Of a stretch of DNA of 64,000 nt, positions 37,455-46,634 are shown in pieces. Made by a program: the position numbers and the translations under genes. Each line of letters starts with the position of its first letter. The stretch's first letter is position 1. Source of the stretch: a virus; IMG/VR virus record IMGVR_UViG_3300027969_000087, positions 1 through 64,000 of that record; one strand, written 5' to 3'. The notes beneath the pieces were generated by a model. That model had not been told where the DNA came from. It saw only the letters and a list, made by a program, of their open reading frames with translations, and made no database searches.

Positions 37455-37869
37455 TAAGATATCCTCCTGAAATTAAGTTCAAGTCTATTAGCGCAGCTAC
37501 GCATGAGACTGCAGACGAGAACGATACGTACTTAAATAATTGTATCATGGCTTCTAGTACATCTTCCCCAGGCACATCTTCGTTAACTTCTGCTGAAGAG
37601 GCAAAGTACGATACTGCGCTAATCTTTGCTGAGATCTGAGAGTGCATCTCAATGATTGGGAGTATTGCTGCTATCTTTGCAATACGTTCGCTACTTGCAT
37701 CCTCTTCCATCTCAGCAACCTCATCAGAGATGCCAGTAAGCCCCAGCATTTCTGCTACAAGTTCGGGGTCTTTACACCCAGAGTCATAGATGATCTTACG
37801 TATCTGGGCTGTTGGAGACAACGCAGTTATTTTAATTTCGTTCTTTTTGTTCTTACGGAAAAAGCCCAT
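37447..37869 (-). CDS. Hypothetical protein
   Basis: 140 residues with a basic start (MGFFRKNKKNEIK) and helical remainder containing two hydrophobic Ala/Ile-rich helices (about 65-85 and 110-130). It could be weakly membrane-associated. It touches the polymerase gene by one base (TAATG). Not recognised. Confidence 0.65.
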   Translation of the reverse strand: MGFFRKNKKNEIKITALSPTAQIRKIIYDSGCKDPELVAEMLGLTGISDEVAEMEEDASSERIAKIAAILPIIEMHSQISAKISAVSYFASSAEVNEDVPGEDVLEAMIQLFKYVSFSSAVSCVAALIDLNLISGGYLNE

Positions 37870-39845
37870 TACTTAGCTTCACCCCACCTTTGTACAGTTT
37901 TAACATCAGCTAATAGCGGAATCTTTAATACGTTAATGCCTTCCATGGCCTCACGTATTGCCTCGGCCGTCTCCTCTACCAAATGGTTTGGAGTTACCGT
38001 TACCAATTCATCGTGGACGGTCAATATCAAATTGGCCTCCTCTGGAATCATATCATAAGCACGTACCATTGCAACTTTGATCAAGTCTGCAGCGGAGCCC
38101 TGAATTACAGTGTTGAACGCTTGACGCTCTGCGCGTGACCGCTTCCAAGTCTCTGATGAGCGCAAGTCTGGTAGATACCTACGACGCTTAAGAATAGTAG
38201 TGGCATAAGGCATGGGAGTCTTATTACGACTCTCAGTAATAACACTGCGCTTATACCGTGTAACAGACGGGAACTTTGCACTGAACGCGTCCAGCAGATC
38301 CCTAGCCTGAGTTACGGTACATCCGATATCAGCAGCAATCTTGTCAGGACCTACTCCGTATGCCATAGCAAGCACAAGAGTCTTACCGGCCTTACGATCA
38401 ATGCCCATAGTATCGCCCACAGTTGTATAGATATCCCCACCATCTAGGTAAGATCCGCACATGATCCGGTCATTAGAGAATGACGCAATAACACGGGGTT
38501 CAATCTGAGAGTAGTCAGCAACAATCAATGAATGATCTTCTGGAGCTACAAATAGATTACGAATAGCCTTGCCGTTAGACGTATGTGGAGCAGGTACGTT
38601 TTGCAGATTTGGGTTACGACTGCTGAAACGACCGGTCTCTGTACCATACTGTACAAAGTCTGTATGGATACGACCGTCAAGTAGCAGAGCCTTCTTAGCA
38701 ACGGTCTTGCTCTTGCCAAGCAGTGTGCGGGTGATATCTCCACCAAGGTATGGAATTACATAAGTAGTGAGGAGCTTGTTGAGATCTGCATAACGTACGA
38801 GACCATCTACTACAGCATCCTTACCCACAAAATGCGCTAGTGCAGGCTCTGCTACAGAGTAGTCAGTTACTAAAGGATCTTCTCCAGCACTCTGCTTCTT
38901 CTCACCGTTAGTAGTTAGGACCTTAGGACGTAGCCCACGGCCCCCCTCTTTCTTAGAGGTATAAAGAATCTTCTGCTTCTCTGGAACACTATTAAGATTA
39001 AAAGGCTTGCCAGCAGCTGCGTAGATCTCACCCTTACATAACTCTAGTTGCTCCTCAAGATCCGTCTTCAAGATACGGAGAGCAGCTACGTCAATATCAG
39101 CACCACGTAGTTCCATGCTGCAGATAACTTGTAGTACATCCATCTCTAGGTTGAAAAGCTTAGTGAGCTTGTCGGTATCAAGACGTGAGGATAGTTTCTT
39201 CCACAGCTTCCATGTCCACTCGGCATCTAGCCCAGCGTAGGTTGCAACCTCATCAAAGCTATGTGCTTCGATCTCTTTACCAACACCCTTTACCATCTCG
39301 TAGCCAAACTCACGCTTCAAGCATGCAGCTAGACCAAGTTCGTGACGGATCTGGTTATCTAAGATAAACGCAGCGTTGAGAGTACAGGCGTAGCTTGGAT
39401 TAGGCATACCACCTAGATACTTAGCAACACTCTGTAGGTCGAACTTTACGTTGTGCCCGACCTTTACCTGATCGCCCATGAATATAGGCTTAAGAGCACG
39501 AAATACTTCACCAGCAGTTAACTGCTCGCAAGGTTCTGTAAAGACCTTAGTGGCTTTCTTCTCATCCTTGCTGTAGTCCTGTGGACGTAGGGTCATGCCC
39601 TTAGCCTGACGAAGCTTAGCGGACGGTAGCAATGGGTAATCAGTGCGGATGTACTCACCATTAGGGTGACCCATAGGGATAACGTCACAGCGACCCTCAG
39701 TCGCTAGAGCAATCCATACGACAGCATTCTGGCGAGGATCTCCACGGTGAGGGCCTGACGTTTCTACGTCAAATACAAATTCATCTACTTGTGAGTAGGC
39801 ATCGACAACTTCTTGAAGTTGATCGGTAGTCAAAACAATATTCAT
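37869..39845 (-). CDS. DNA polymerase, family A (with 3'-5' exonuclease)
   Basis: 658 residues. The N-terminal exonuclease has FVFDVETSG (about 22-30) and HNVKFD; the polymerase has motif A ADYSQIEPR (D444), motif B KAGKTLVLAMAYGVG and motif C TVHDELV (H611, D612, E613). No 5'-3' nuclease domain is present, which is usual for phage replicative PolA. CGGAGAGCATT precedes the ATG, and a terminator-like hairpin separates it from the ssDNA-binding protein gene. Confidence 0.95.
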   Translation of the reverse strand: MNIVLTTDQLQEVVDAYSQVDEFVFDVETSGPHRGDPRQNAVVWIALATEGRCDVIPMGHPNGEYIRTDYPLLPSAKLRQAKGMTLRPQDYSKDEKKATKVFTEPCEQLTAGEVFRALKPIFMGDQVKVGHNVKFDLQSVAKYLGGMPNPSYACTLNAAFILDNQIRHELGLAACLKREFGYEMVKGVGKEIEAHSFDEVATYAGLDAEWTWKLWKKLSSRLDTDKLTKLFNLEMDVLQVICSMELRGADIDVAALRILKTDLEEQLELCKGEIYAAAGKPFNLNSVPEKQKILYTSKKEGGRGLRPKVLTTNGEKKQSAGEDPLVTDYSVAEPALAHFVGKDAVVDGLVRYADLNKLLTTYVIPYLGGDITRTLLGKSKTVAKKALLLDGRIHTDFVQYGTETGRFSSRNPNLQNVPAPHTSNGKAIRNLFVAPEDHSLIVADYSQIEPRVIASFSNDRIMCGSYLDGGDIYTTVGDTMGIDRKAGKTLVLAMAYGVGPDKIAADIGCTVTQARDLLDAFSAKFPSVTRYKRSVITESRNKTPMPYATTILKRRRYLPDLRSSETWKRSRAERQAFNTVIQGSAADLIKVAMVRAYDMIPEEANLILTVHDELVTVTPNHLVEETAEAIREAMEGINVLKIPLLADVKTVQRWGEAK

Positions 39846-39865
39846 AATGCTCTCCGAATAAAGAA

Positions 39866-39906
39866 GTAGGGTGCTAGATCAAGGAGGGAGAGACCTAGCA
39901 CCCTAC
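39866..39906 (-). terminator. Perfect 12-bp hairpin between SSB and polymerase
   Basis: GTAGGGTGCTAG (39866-39877) pairs perfectly with CTAGCACCCTAC (39895-39906); on the minus strand it is followed by TTCTTTATT. It sits 10 bases after the SSB stop and 20 bases before the polymerase start, so it probably limits read-through and keeps SSB more abundant. Confidence 0.75.
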
Positions 39907-39916
39907 ATGTGAGGGA

Positions 39917-40606
39917 TTAGTCTTCTGGAATCTCGCGGGCAATCTCTACAAGTTCAGCCTTGGTTGACATACGCAATGCGTCTGTGCCAAGAGCCTTCAA
40001 GTTAGAGATTACTTCCGCTACTTCAGAAGCGTCCAAATCCCAGTCATCGGGGAGGTCGCGTTCTTTCACTGGCATGATTGAGTAGCTAGTCTTAGTGCCT
40101 TGACCTGACTTGCTAACTGCCCAGAACATACGATCTAGAGGCCCTGTCTTAGGATCGCTGTTTAGCTTTTCTAGCTGACCACAAAGGCGTAGACCAACAG
40201 TCATTAGCTGTACCTTTGGATCTTCTTCCATGAGGTTAACAATTGAGAAAGCAAACTTGTTGTCTGCCTTGTTACCTGCACGGCATAGTGGGCACTGAGT
40301 TGTGCCTAGACATACGAATGACTTCTTGCCCTGGCGCTGTACCCAGTGCTGTGCAAAGCTCATTGGTTCCGGAGAGAGGAACTTGATTAGCTGCACATCT
40401 TCTTCGAACTTGAAGTCGGTTGCGTATGACTTTGCAGCCTTGGCCTGAACTTCCTTAGCCTTAGCCCAGCCTACCTGTACTACTGAAGAACGCTCAGGAA
40501 CTTCTTCTTCATCTTCGGTTTCAAAGATATCGTCTGATACAGCGGTAGGTGTTACATCCTCGTCATCGTCGAGGTATGAGTTTACATTAGTGTTGCGGGT
40601 GTTCAT
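39917..40606 (-). CDS. ssDNA-binding protein-like (gp32-type zinc) protein
   Basis: 229 residues. An acidic N-terminal 40 residues is followed by a fold with FLSPEPMSFAQHWVQRQGKKSFVC then CPLC (zinc site with the earlier Cys/His) and a long C-terminal helical part with an acidic end. The arrangement recalls phage gp32-like single-strand binding proteins, usually encoded beside the polymerase. Assignment is by architecture and context. Confidence 0.65.
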   Translation of the reverse strand: MNTRNTNVNSYLDDDEDVTPTAVSDDIFETEDEEEVPERSSVVQVGWAKAKEVQAKAAKSYATDFKFEEDVQLIKFLSPEPMSFAQHWVQRQGKKSFVCLGTTQCPLCRAGNKADNKFAFSIVNLMEEDPKVQLMTVGLRLCGQLEKLNSDPKTGPLDRMFWAVSKSGQGTKTSYSIMPVKERDLPDDWDLDASEVAEVISNLKALGTDALRMSTKAELVEIAREIPED

Positions 40607-40631
40607 AGGTTTATTCCTTATTGGTTGTTGG

Positions 40632-41105
40632 TTATGCGGTTTCTTGGTTGTGAATCTTAGTCCAGTTTTCGTAAAGTTCTAGCGAAAGGTCTGGGTGTCG
40701 ATTCCAATCAATCCGGGGAGCTTCAAGAAGCCCTCTAGATTGAAAACTTTGTATTGCACTTTCTACCATGTCACGACTATACATGCGCCAGCCGGGTTTT
40801 TTCTCACCCTTAACTATAATCGCCTTTAGTCGATATGGTGCCCTTGGGATGTACCCCTTACGCTCCCACAGTCTAATGGTAACTAGTGGCCGTCCTAATG
40901 CTGCTGCAAAAGTACCGGCACTAAATAACTCTACCACAGTTCCGTTAGGAAGCGTTTTGGTTTGAGGATCTGAATCCCAAGCTTCTTTGTCTTTAATTTC
41001 TTTACGTTTAGCAACTTCAGGATGTAGCGGTTGACGCTTCTTTTTAGAACCAGGATAAAATTCATTAAGAGACCCAAAGATCTCTTCAATCTTATCCTCG
41101 TTCAT
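40632..41105 (-). CDS. MerR-like HTH DNA-binding protein
   Basis: 157 residues. FSAGTFAAALGRPLVTIRLWERKGYIP (about 61-87) is a MerR-type winged helix-turn-helix with the usual WERKG wing, followed by GWRMYSRDMVESA. The N-terminal 55 residues are charged and probably flexible. No effector domain. Could be an excisionase-like or replication-associated DNA-binding protein. Confidence 0.75.
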   Translation of the reverse strand: MNEDKIEEIFGSLNEFYPGSKKKRQPLHPEVAKRKEIKDKEAWDSDPQTKTLPNGTVVELFSAGTFAAALGRPLVTIRLWERKGYIPRAPYRLKAIIVKGEKKPGWRMYSRDMVESAIQSFQSRGLLEAPRIDWNRHPDLSLELYENWTKIHNQETA

Positions 41106-41263
41106 TACTTAATCAACCCTGCCATTGCTTTCTTAAAAATATCAATTGCTATAAATGCTGCACCCATACTATCGTCTACACGAGAGAATAGCAACGGATC
41201 CCAAGCACGTAGTCCCTGAGATACTAACTCAAGTAACCGCTCTTCTGTCAAATCGCTAGACAT
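41105..41263 (-). CDS. Small hypothetical protein
   Basis: 52 residues, helical, with an Ala/Gly-rich C-terminal helix (MGAAFIAIDIFKKAMAGL). AAGGATGACCATA precedes the ATG. It shares one base with the MerR-like gene (TAATG) and overlaps the upstream gene by 8 bases. Not recognised. Confidence 0.65.
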   Translation of the reverse strand: MSSDLTEERLLELVSQGLRAWDPLLFSRVDDSMGAAFIAIDIFKKAMAGLIK

Positions 41264-41480
41264 TATGGTCATCCTTAAGGTGAGCCATTAGGTCTAACAA
41301 CTCGTCGTAGGTAGCGTCACAGATTGAGCACTCATGAGGATAATCCTCTAACAAGAGTGTTTTAACTTTAGCCATTTTGCTCCTCTTATGCTTCTGGATA
41401 TCGTTCCAAAATCCGAACCCAACTAAGACTATACTTGATGCGAGCCAAAGTGCAAATAATAACCATTCAAAGAAAAACAT
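41256..41480 (-). CDS. Membrane-anchored C2H2-type zinc-finger protein
   Basis: 74 residues. Residues 3-24 are a strong transmembrane helix (FFEWLLFALWLASSIVLVGF), followed by a basic segment and a C-terminal C2H2-like finger CSICDATYDELLDLMAHLKDDH (about 51-72). An internal in-frame ATG at 41375 (residue 36) has a better ribosome binding site (AGAGGAGC) and would give a soluble 39-residue finger, so two products are possible. Function unknown. Confidence 0.65.
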   Translation of the reverse strand: MFFFEWLLFALWLASSIVLVGFGFWNDIQKHKRSKMAKVKTLLLEDYPHECSICDATYDELLDLMAHLKDDHNV

Positions 41481-41483
41481 GGG

Positions 41484-41930
41484 CTACTTCTTTACAAGGA
41501 TAAACGCAGAAGTTACCTTCTTTGGGAACATGGTATCAACGTCGTCTTCGGTAAGAAGGCCTTCCATCAAGCACTCCATTACAGCCTGCTCATCAAGCAC
41601 TGGCTTAAGTTCATAGCAACGAGCCGTAAGATCCTTGTCACGAAGCAAGTCGTGAGCAGCTGCCTCATCAAGAGTCTGTGATACACGGCGCTGACGCTGC
41701 ATACCAGCATAGCCACCATACTCTTGCATGTCATACCACTTGTGACCCTTGTCATCTTCTAGACCATTAGAGTCTACAAACTCGGACAGTTCCTTTTTAA
41801 TGACATTCTGACGTGCAGTAAGGTCGTCAATGTTCTTCTTGAGATGTACATACTCTTTGTACATAGTGTCAAGATCCGACTGACCAAATGTTTCTGCAGT
41901 CGGTAGTTCTTTACCAATTACTTCTGGCAT
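41484..41930 (-). CDS. Hypothetical helical protein
   Basis: 148 residues, preceded by TAGGAGGGC. A heptad-rich first half (about 22-52) suggests a coiled coil; the middle (KWYDMQEYGGYAGMQRQRRV) is basic and aromatic. Such proteins commonly lie next to actinophage replication helicases. Function unknown. Confidence 0.7.
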   Translation of the reverse strand: MPEVIGKELPTAETFGQSDLDTMYKEYVHLKKNIDDLTARQNVIKKELSEFVDSNGLEDDKGHKWYDMQEYGGYAGMQRQRRVSQTLDEAAAHDLLRDKDLTARCYELKPVLDEQAVMECLMEGLLTEDDVDTMFPKKVTSAFILVKK

Positions 41931-41947
41931 GATGCCCTCCTAAATTA

Positions 41948-42085
41948 TTAAACTCCTACGAACTCTTCTAGAGCCGTAATTACTATATCAGTAACTGTGA
42001 CACCTTCTTCAGCAGCTTTTTCTTTGGCTGCATTCCAAAGTTCATCAGATACTCTGATAGTACGCGTTGGCGTTGGATTAGGCAA
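41948..42085 (-). CDS. Ribbon-helix-helix regulator
   Basis: 45 residues using a TTG start placed five bases after AGGAG; a GTG two codons earlier would overlap the ribosome binding site. TRTIRVSDELWNAAKEKAAE then a second helix (VTVTDIVITALEEFV) match the Arc/CopG ribbon-helix-helix fold, a dimeric DNA binder. Likely controls a phage operon, possibly its own. Confidence 0.75.
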   Translation of the reverse strand: MPNPTPTRTIRVSDELWNAAKEKAAEEGVTVTDIVITALEEFVGV

Positions 42086-42128
42086 ATTCACTCCTAGTAC
42101 CGGGCCCTCGCTATACCCTAGTCTATAT

Positions 42129-43682
42129 TTAATTGTTTTGCAAGAATTGCCTAAGTGTGCCGAGTGTTAAGTTCAACTCACCAGTCTTACTGATTCCTTC
42201 ACCATCAACAATAGCATTAGCGACTGACATTTTTTGCTGCAGCATATCGTATTGGCGTTGCTCTATTGAGCCTAGCATAAGTAGGTCCTGGATTACAACA
42301 TGCTCCCAGGTGCTAGAGGCTCGCTGGATACGTCCGTTACGTTGGAGTGCCAGACCGGCGTTCCACGGAAGATCGTAGTTGACCAGTAGATTAGCCTGAG
42401 GAAGATCCACGCCGTACCCACCAGCATCAGAACTAATGAGCAGGCGAGTATTTGGGTTAGTTTGGAAATCAACCTTAGCATGCTCTTTCTCTTTTGCACT
42501 TAGCTTTCCAGTATAGACATTGGCCCCATGCTCTTTTAGCTCTTTACCAAGTATATCGGTCATACTGACAAAAGTAGTGAAAATGACAGCTTTGTTATTG
42601 CGATCTTCAGCTAAAAAGTTAGACACCGTTTCTTTCAAGGTCTCTAGCTTGGGAGACTTAAAATCTTTGTCAAGTGCTCCTGATTGTAGTAGCTCAGCTG
42701 CAAATAGGGATCCGTTACCGGCAAACCCATCAAACTGTAGCCCACTGCTCTTTAAGAGTTGTGGGTGAGCACATACCTGACGCAAAGCAATTAGCTTTGG
42801 CATAATGCGGCCACGGAACTCATCAATTAGACCACCGTCTTTAGTGTAGATGCTTGCCCCAGAATTGATAAATGCAGCAGCCTCATCAAGATCTTCTAGC
42901 AGCATTTCACAGATTGCTTTGTATAACCTACGACCCATTGGGTCAAAAGGAACAAGTATTGGTGATGCCATGATTGTCTCAGGTAGGTACGGAGAAACAT
43001 CTGGATCTGACTGGCGCTTACGAACCGACGTAGATTTTAATGAATCGTGTAGATGTGAAAGATTCCTGTACCCGTCAATCCAACCCATGTTATTACGGTT
43101 GATGTACTTGGCCTCAAAAGCTGGAAAAGAACCTAGCACACTGCGGTCTACAAACTCCATAATAGAGAATACTTCTTCAGCCTTGCCATTCTCTACCGGG
43201 GTACCAGTGAGAGCAAACATGTACGGGCAAGTCAGTTTCTTTACCGCCTTTGAGCGCTTTGATTTAAAACTCTTTAGTGCAGTAGCTTCGTCAGCGATAA
43301 CAAATGCCCTAGGTAGTTTCCTGACAATTTCCCAATCAGAAACTACTTGTTCATAGTTCATAATGATGTAGTCAACCTGAGAGTTCTTAAACTGCTCGTA
43401 CTGTTCTTTACGCTGCTTAGGCGTGCCATCAATAACTACTGGGAAAGATGTGTGTCCAGTAAACTTATCAATAGCGTTAGCCCATTGATATTTAAGGCTG
43501 GATAGACAAATGACAAGGCCTGGACCATTAATTTTTCCTTCATCTCGTAAACGCTCTATAGCTGCAATAGTTAGAACAGTCTTGCCCAAGCCAAGATCGT
43601 ATGCAACAAGCACCTTACCGCGCTCGCACATTAAGTCTACAGCCTCTTCCTGATATGGAAGTAAGGTGCCAGTGAAACTCAT
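42129..43682 (-). CDS. SNF2-family DNA helicase/translocase
   Basis: 517 residues with superfamily 2 motifs: Q-like start LLPYQEEAVD, Walker A DLGLGKT (29-35), ADEAT (130-134), LTGTPVENG, and motif VI QRNGRIQRAS near the end. SNF2/RapA-like proteins translocate on double-stranded DNA and remodel protein-DNA complexes. It sits among replication genes; it may act in replication restart or RNA polymerase removal. Confidence 0.9.
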   Translation of the reverse strand: MSFTGTLLPYQEEAVDLMCERGKVLVAYDLGLGKTVLTIAAIERLRDEGKINGPGLVICLSSLKYQWANAIDKFTGHTSFPVVIDGTPKQRKEQYEQFKNSQVDYIIMNYEQVVSDWEIVRKLPRAFVIADEATALKSFKSKRSKAVKKLTCPYMFALTGTPVENGKAEEVFSIMEFVDRSVLGSFPAFEAKYINRNNMGWIDGYRNLSHLHDSLKSTSVRKRQSDPDVSPYLPETIMASPILVPFDPMGRRLYKAICEMLLEDLDEAAAFINSGASIYTKDGGLIDEFRGRIMPKLIALRQVCAHPQLLKSSGLQFDGFAGNGSLFAAELLQSGALDKDFKSPKLETLKETVSNFLAEDRNNKAVIFTTFVSMTDILGKELKEHGANVYTGKLSAKEKEHAKVDFQTNPNTRLLISSDAGGYGVDLPQANLLVNYDLPWNAGLALQRNGRIQRASSTWEHVVIQDLLMLGSIEQRQYDMLQQKMSVANAIVDGEGISKTGELNLTLGTLRQFLQNN

Positions 43683-43685
43683 TTG

Positions 43686-44666
43686 TTATCCTAAAATTGC
43701 TGCTTTACCGAGTACGCAATGCTTAGCGGACTCTATACCATAGCGTATCTCATCTTCTGACATATCGCCAACATCCTTAGCTTCGGACTTTCCGTAGTTA
43801 AAGAACTTGCACTCAAACCCAGTCTTGCGACTCAAGTCTAACATGCGTAGGGAAGCGGTTTGCCCAGCCTGATCGTTGTCAAAAGCAAAGATAATATTCT
43901 CTGCGTTAGCTCGAATGATATTTACTTGAGCCGGGCTAACAGATGCACCAAAGGTGGCAATAGAGTCACGAAAACCAAGAGAGTGCAAACGAACTGCATC
44001 TAGTGGACTCTCTACAACTATAAAAGATTCGGTTTTGGGATAGCTACCTGGATTAAAAACTGTGCTGCTTTTTAAAACTCCGGTAGGGCGGTTTTTAAAG
44101 TGACGCATGACCTGACCCTTTTCTTGCCAACCAAGTAGTTTGCCAGTTTCATAGTCACGAATAGGAAGAATCCAAACACTATTTTTATCATCCCACCTAA
44201 CTGTGTAGACCTTGCAAGAATCATCTGTTAACCCACGAGCATTTAGTGCCCATGCAGGTACGTGAGGAGTGTATACAGATAGGCGAGCCTCGCTCATCTC
44301 TACAGGCTTCGGGATAGCAATGTAAGAAGACTTTATCTCTTCCATTTGCTTGGCAATCAAGTCAAGGTCAATTGCAGTATTAGCATGCAACCAACTCTTT
44401 GCAGCATCAAGATCTAGTCGACCCCACTGAGTCTTAAAGTCCATCTGCTCTGCAACGAGAGTAATCAGATTGCCCTTGTAACCACAAGAGAAGCAGTGGT
44501 GTACGCCAGTCTCAATGTTAATAGACCAGGATGGATTGTTATCTTTGGCACCGGTACGTAGCTCGTGCCCTGGGCAGATACCCAGAACCTCATCCCCACG
44601 AACATGTGCGATATCTACATCTAGTTTGAAGAGTACTACCTGTACTTCTTTTTCGGTGATAATCAT
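43686..44666 (-). CDS. DnaG-type DNA primase
   Basis: 326 residues. An N-terminal zinc-binding CHC2-type site (C31, H34, C58, C61, in CPGHE and CFSCG) is followed by a Toprim catalytic domain with VVESPLDA (E219) and AFDNDQAG. It makes RNA primers and probably works with the DnaB-like helicase. Shorter than bacterial DnaG: the C-terminal helicase-binding domain is absent. It overlaps the WhiB gene (ATGA). Confidence 0.9.
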   Translation of the reverse strand: MIITEKEVQVVLFKLDVDIAHVRGDEVLGICPGHELRTGAKDNNPSWSINIETGVHHCFSCGYKGNLITLVAEQMDFKTQWGRLDLDAAKSWLHANTAIDLDLIAKQMEEIKSSYIAIPKPVEMSEARLSVYTPHVPAWALNARGLTDDSCKVYTVRWDDKNSVWILPIRDYETGKLLGWQEKGQVMRHFKNRPTGVLKSSTVFNPGSYPKTESFIVVESPLDAVRLHSLGFRDSIATFGASVSPAQVNIIRANAENIIFAFDNDQAGQTASLRMLDLSRKTGFECKFFNYGKSEAKDVGDMSEDEIRYGIESAKHCVLGKAAILG

Positions 44667-44917
44667 ACTGACGCCTGACGACGCATGCGACCACGGAAAG
44701 ATTCACGCTGACGCTGCGTTGTTGCTCCCCAGATACCCTGCAAGGATGGCTCCTTTACTGCATAAGCAAAGCAAGGATCTACAAACGCACAGGAGTTACA
44801 GATATCCTTTGCGGCTTGTATCCCATCTTTATCGGCAGGGTGAGGAAAGAATGTATCAGGGTCTATATCGGCACATGGCTGTGTGCCGTCGAACTGTGGT
44901 GCTTGTGGCTCAAACAT
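44663..44917 (-). CDS. WhiB-family iron-sulfur regulator 2
   Basis: 84 residues from the ATG preceded by AGGAGAAGGT; a longer upstream reading overlaps the helicase gene and lacks a ribosome binding site. Cysteines C15, C40, C43, C49 follow the canonical C...CxxC-x5-C frame, with GIWGATTQRQR as the turn motif and a basic C-terminal helix (RGRMRRQ). Probably binds the host principal sigma factor. Confidence 0.85.
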   Translation of the reverse strand: MFEPQAPQFDGTQPCADIDPDTFFPHPADKDGIQAAKDICNSCAFVDPCFAYAVKEPSLQGIWGATTQRQRESFRGRMRRQASV

Positions 44918-44925
44918 ACCTTCTC

Positions 44926-45000
44926 CTAATGATCCATAAATGATGCTATGGCTGCAATGATAAACACGACTATAAGAATTCCCGTAACTATATTTGTCAT
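44926..45000 (-). CDS. Tiny single-pass membrane peptide
   Basis: 24 residues, almost entirely one transmembrane helix (IVTGILIVVFIIAAIASFM). The ATG overlaps the helicase stop (ATGA) and GGAG lies 11 bases upstream, so it could be translated by coupling. It ends nine bases before the WhiB start. Real if conserved in relatives. Confidence 0.45.
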   Translation of the reverse strand: MTNIVTGILIVVFIIAAIASFMDH

Positions 45001-46223
45001 GGTGTTGCGTACTCCTGAAACTTTCCGTTCTCCCAGTCCCACAGTAACTCGACCTCAGTCTTACCACAGTTACGACTGGCTTCAATCCTGAACAGACGTG
45101 AAGAGTCATCCTCAGCGTCCTGACGCTCTAGCGCTAAGATTACGTCAGCATCTTGGAAGAACGATGATGAGTAACCAATAGACTGGGCAGTAACCTTACC
45201 GCCACGCATTTTAGATTCCAATGCCTGAGTGGTAACAACAATTGGCTTCTGTACTTTTTGAGCAAGCCTCTTCAATGACCGAGTGATATTAGTCAAAGCA
45301 AGATAAGAGATACCTAACTCACCTGTGACCTCATCTGTCATAAGATACACACCATCCACAAAGATAACGTCTGGCTGTAGCTTATCAATCTTTGCTGCCA
45401 AACCAGAGATTGTTCCTGCAGACGTGCTGTCAGTCAGGTAGAAGTTGTGCATATCTTCCATGCGCTTTAGTGCCTTTTGGTAACGCACTTCTTCGTCGGT
45501 CTTTAGTGCACCACGGGTAAGGCGAGCATGTGAGATGTTTGCACGCATGGCGTCGTGGCGAGTTTGCTGCTCACGACTGCTCATCTCGAAAGACTGGAAC
45601 ATCGGTACAAAACCATCCTTGTGAAGGTTAACCGCAGTCTGCAAAGCGATCACAGACTTACCCGTCTTTGGTGGAGCAACAATAACGATAAGTTGGCCTG
45701 GTTGTAGACCGGCTGTTGCCTGATCAATGAGAGTAAATCCTGTGGCCATTCCGATCAAACCATTAGGGCGTGTCTTTACATCCTGGTACTCGTCGTAACG
45801 AGACATAGGGCTCTTGCTCAAGTCCACATCGTGGGATGTACCAACACCCTCATCTAAGATCTTTGCAAGCCCTGTGCTCATAGAAGCAATCGCAGTCGCA
45901 TGGTCGCCCTCTGAGATAGCCTCAGCAGCATCCTGCACAATCTCAATTGCTTTCTGACGACGACGGTACTCAACTAGCTGGTCTAGTAGGTACTCAATCG
46001 AATCGTCTACAGCTAGTAAGCGGTATGTAGGAAAGTTATCCTTTACCGTTACTGCTGTAGGAACCTCAGAGTATTTAGTCCAGTGCTGCTTGATGAAGCG
46101 CCACACGTTGCGATGCTCATCTACATAGAACCAATCATCTTCTAATCCATACTCAAGTATGGGTGTGATATCCCTCGTGCGTATTGCACGACTGATTAAG
46201 CGCAGTTCATTATCTGCTGCCAT
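44997..46223 (-). CDS. DnaB-like replicative helicase
   Basis: 408 residues: N-terminal DnaB-type helical domain, linker, then a RecA-like motor with APPKTGKSV (Walker A, about 183-191) and VIFVDGVYL (Walker B). It unwinds DNA at the fork and should be loaded by the ATPase at 46934-47617 and prime with the DnaG-like protein. No intein seen. Confidence 0.9.
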   Translation of the reverse strand: MAADNELRLISRAIRTRDITPILEYGLEDDWFYVDEHRNVWRFIKQHWTKYSEVPTAVTVKDNFPTYRLLAVDDSIEYLLDQLVEYRRRQKAIEIVQDAAEAISEGDHATAIASMSTGLAKILDEGVGTSHDVDLSKSPMSRYDEYQDVKTRPNGLIGMATGFTLIDQATAGLQPGQLIVIVAPPKTGKSVIALQTAVNLHKDGFVPMFQSFEMSSREQQTRHDAMRANISHARLTRGALKTDEEVRYQKALKRMEDMHNFYLTDSTSAGTISGLAAKIDKLQPDVIFVDGVYLMTDEVTGELGISYLALTNITRSLKRLAQKVQKPIVVTTQALESKMRGGKVTAQSIGYSSSFFQDADVILALERQDAEDDSSRLFRIEASRNCGKTEVELLWDWENGKFQEYATP

Positions 46224-46631
46224 TTAAACCCTCCAAAGGTCGCGGTACCAACTACCATATCGTAATGCTCGCTGGGGTACATCTATGACACCCTTTAGTT
46301 CATTTCGATAAGGCAGTTCTGCAACTAAGTCTGCTACTACGTTGTAAGCCTTAACGTAGTTAAATGGATTAGTACCCAAGTTGTCAAGGTCGTCCATAAA
46401 TTCTTGCATTTCAGCCTGTGAGAAACCAAATCCCACAAGCTCTAAGATGAAGCCATTATCGCTAGAGTACTTCCACAATTTAGAAAGTATCTGACGATCG
46501 TACGTGACTTCTTCTTGTGCGTAAGAGATGACACCTAAAAGTTTTTTTATGACCGGTGTCCTGTTTAAGATACAGTCAAGAGACACAGCGATGCGCATTA
46601 TGCGATCGTTACTTAAATCCCCTCCCTGCAT
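46224..46631 (-). CDS. Hypothetical replication-module protein
   Basis: 135 residues, helical, with no cysteine pairs. It lies between the SWIM protein and DnaB-like helicase, separated by 0-3 bases, in a module where all other genes act in replication initiation, so a helicase accessory role is plausible. The start lacks a clear ribosome binding site. Confidence 0.65.
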   Translation of the reverse strand: MQGGDLSNDRIMRIAVSLDCILNRTPVIKKLLGVISYAQEEVTYDRQILSKLWKYSSDNGFILELVGFGFSQAEMQEFMDDLDNLGTNPFNYVKAYNVVADLVAELPYRNELKGVIDVPQRALRYGSWYRDLWRV

Positions 46632-46634
46632 GAG

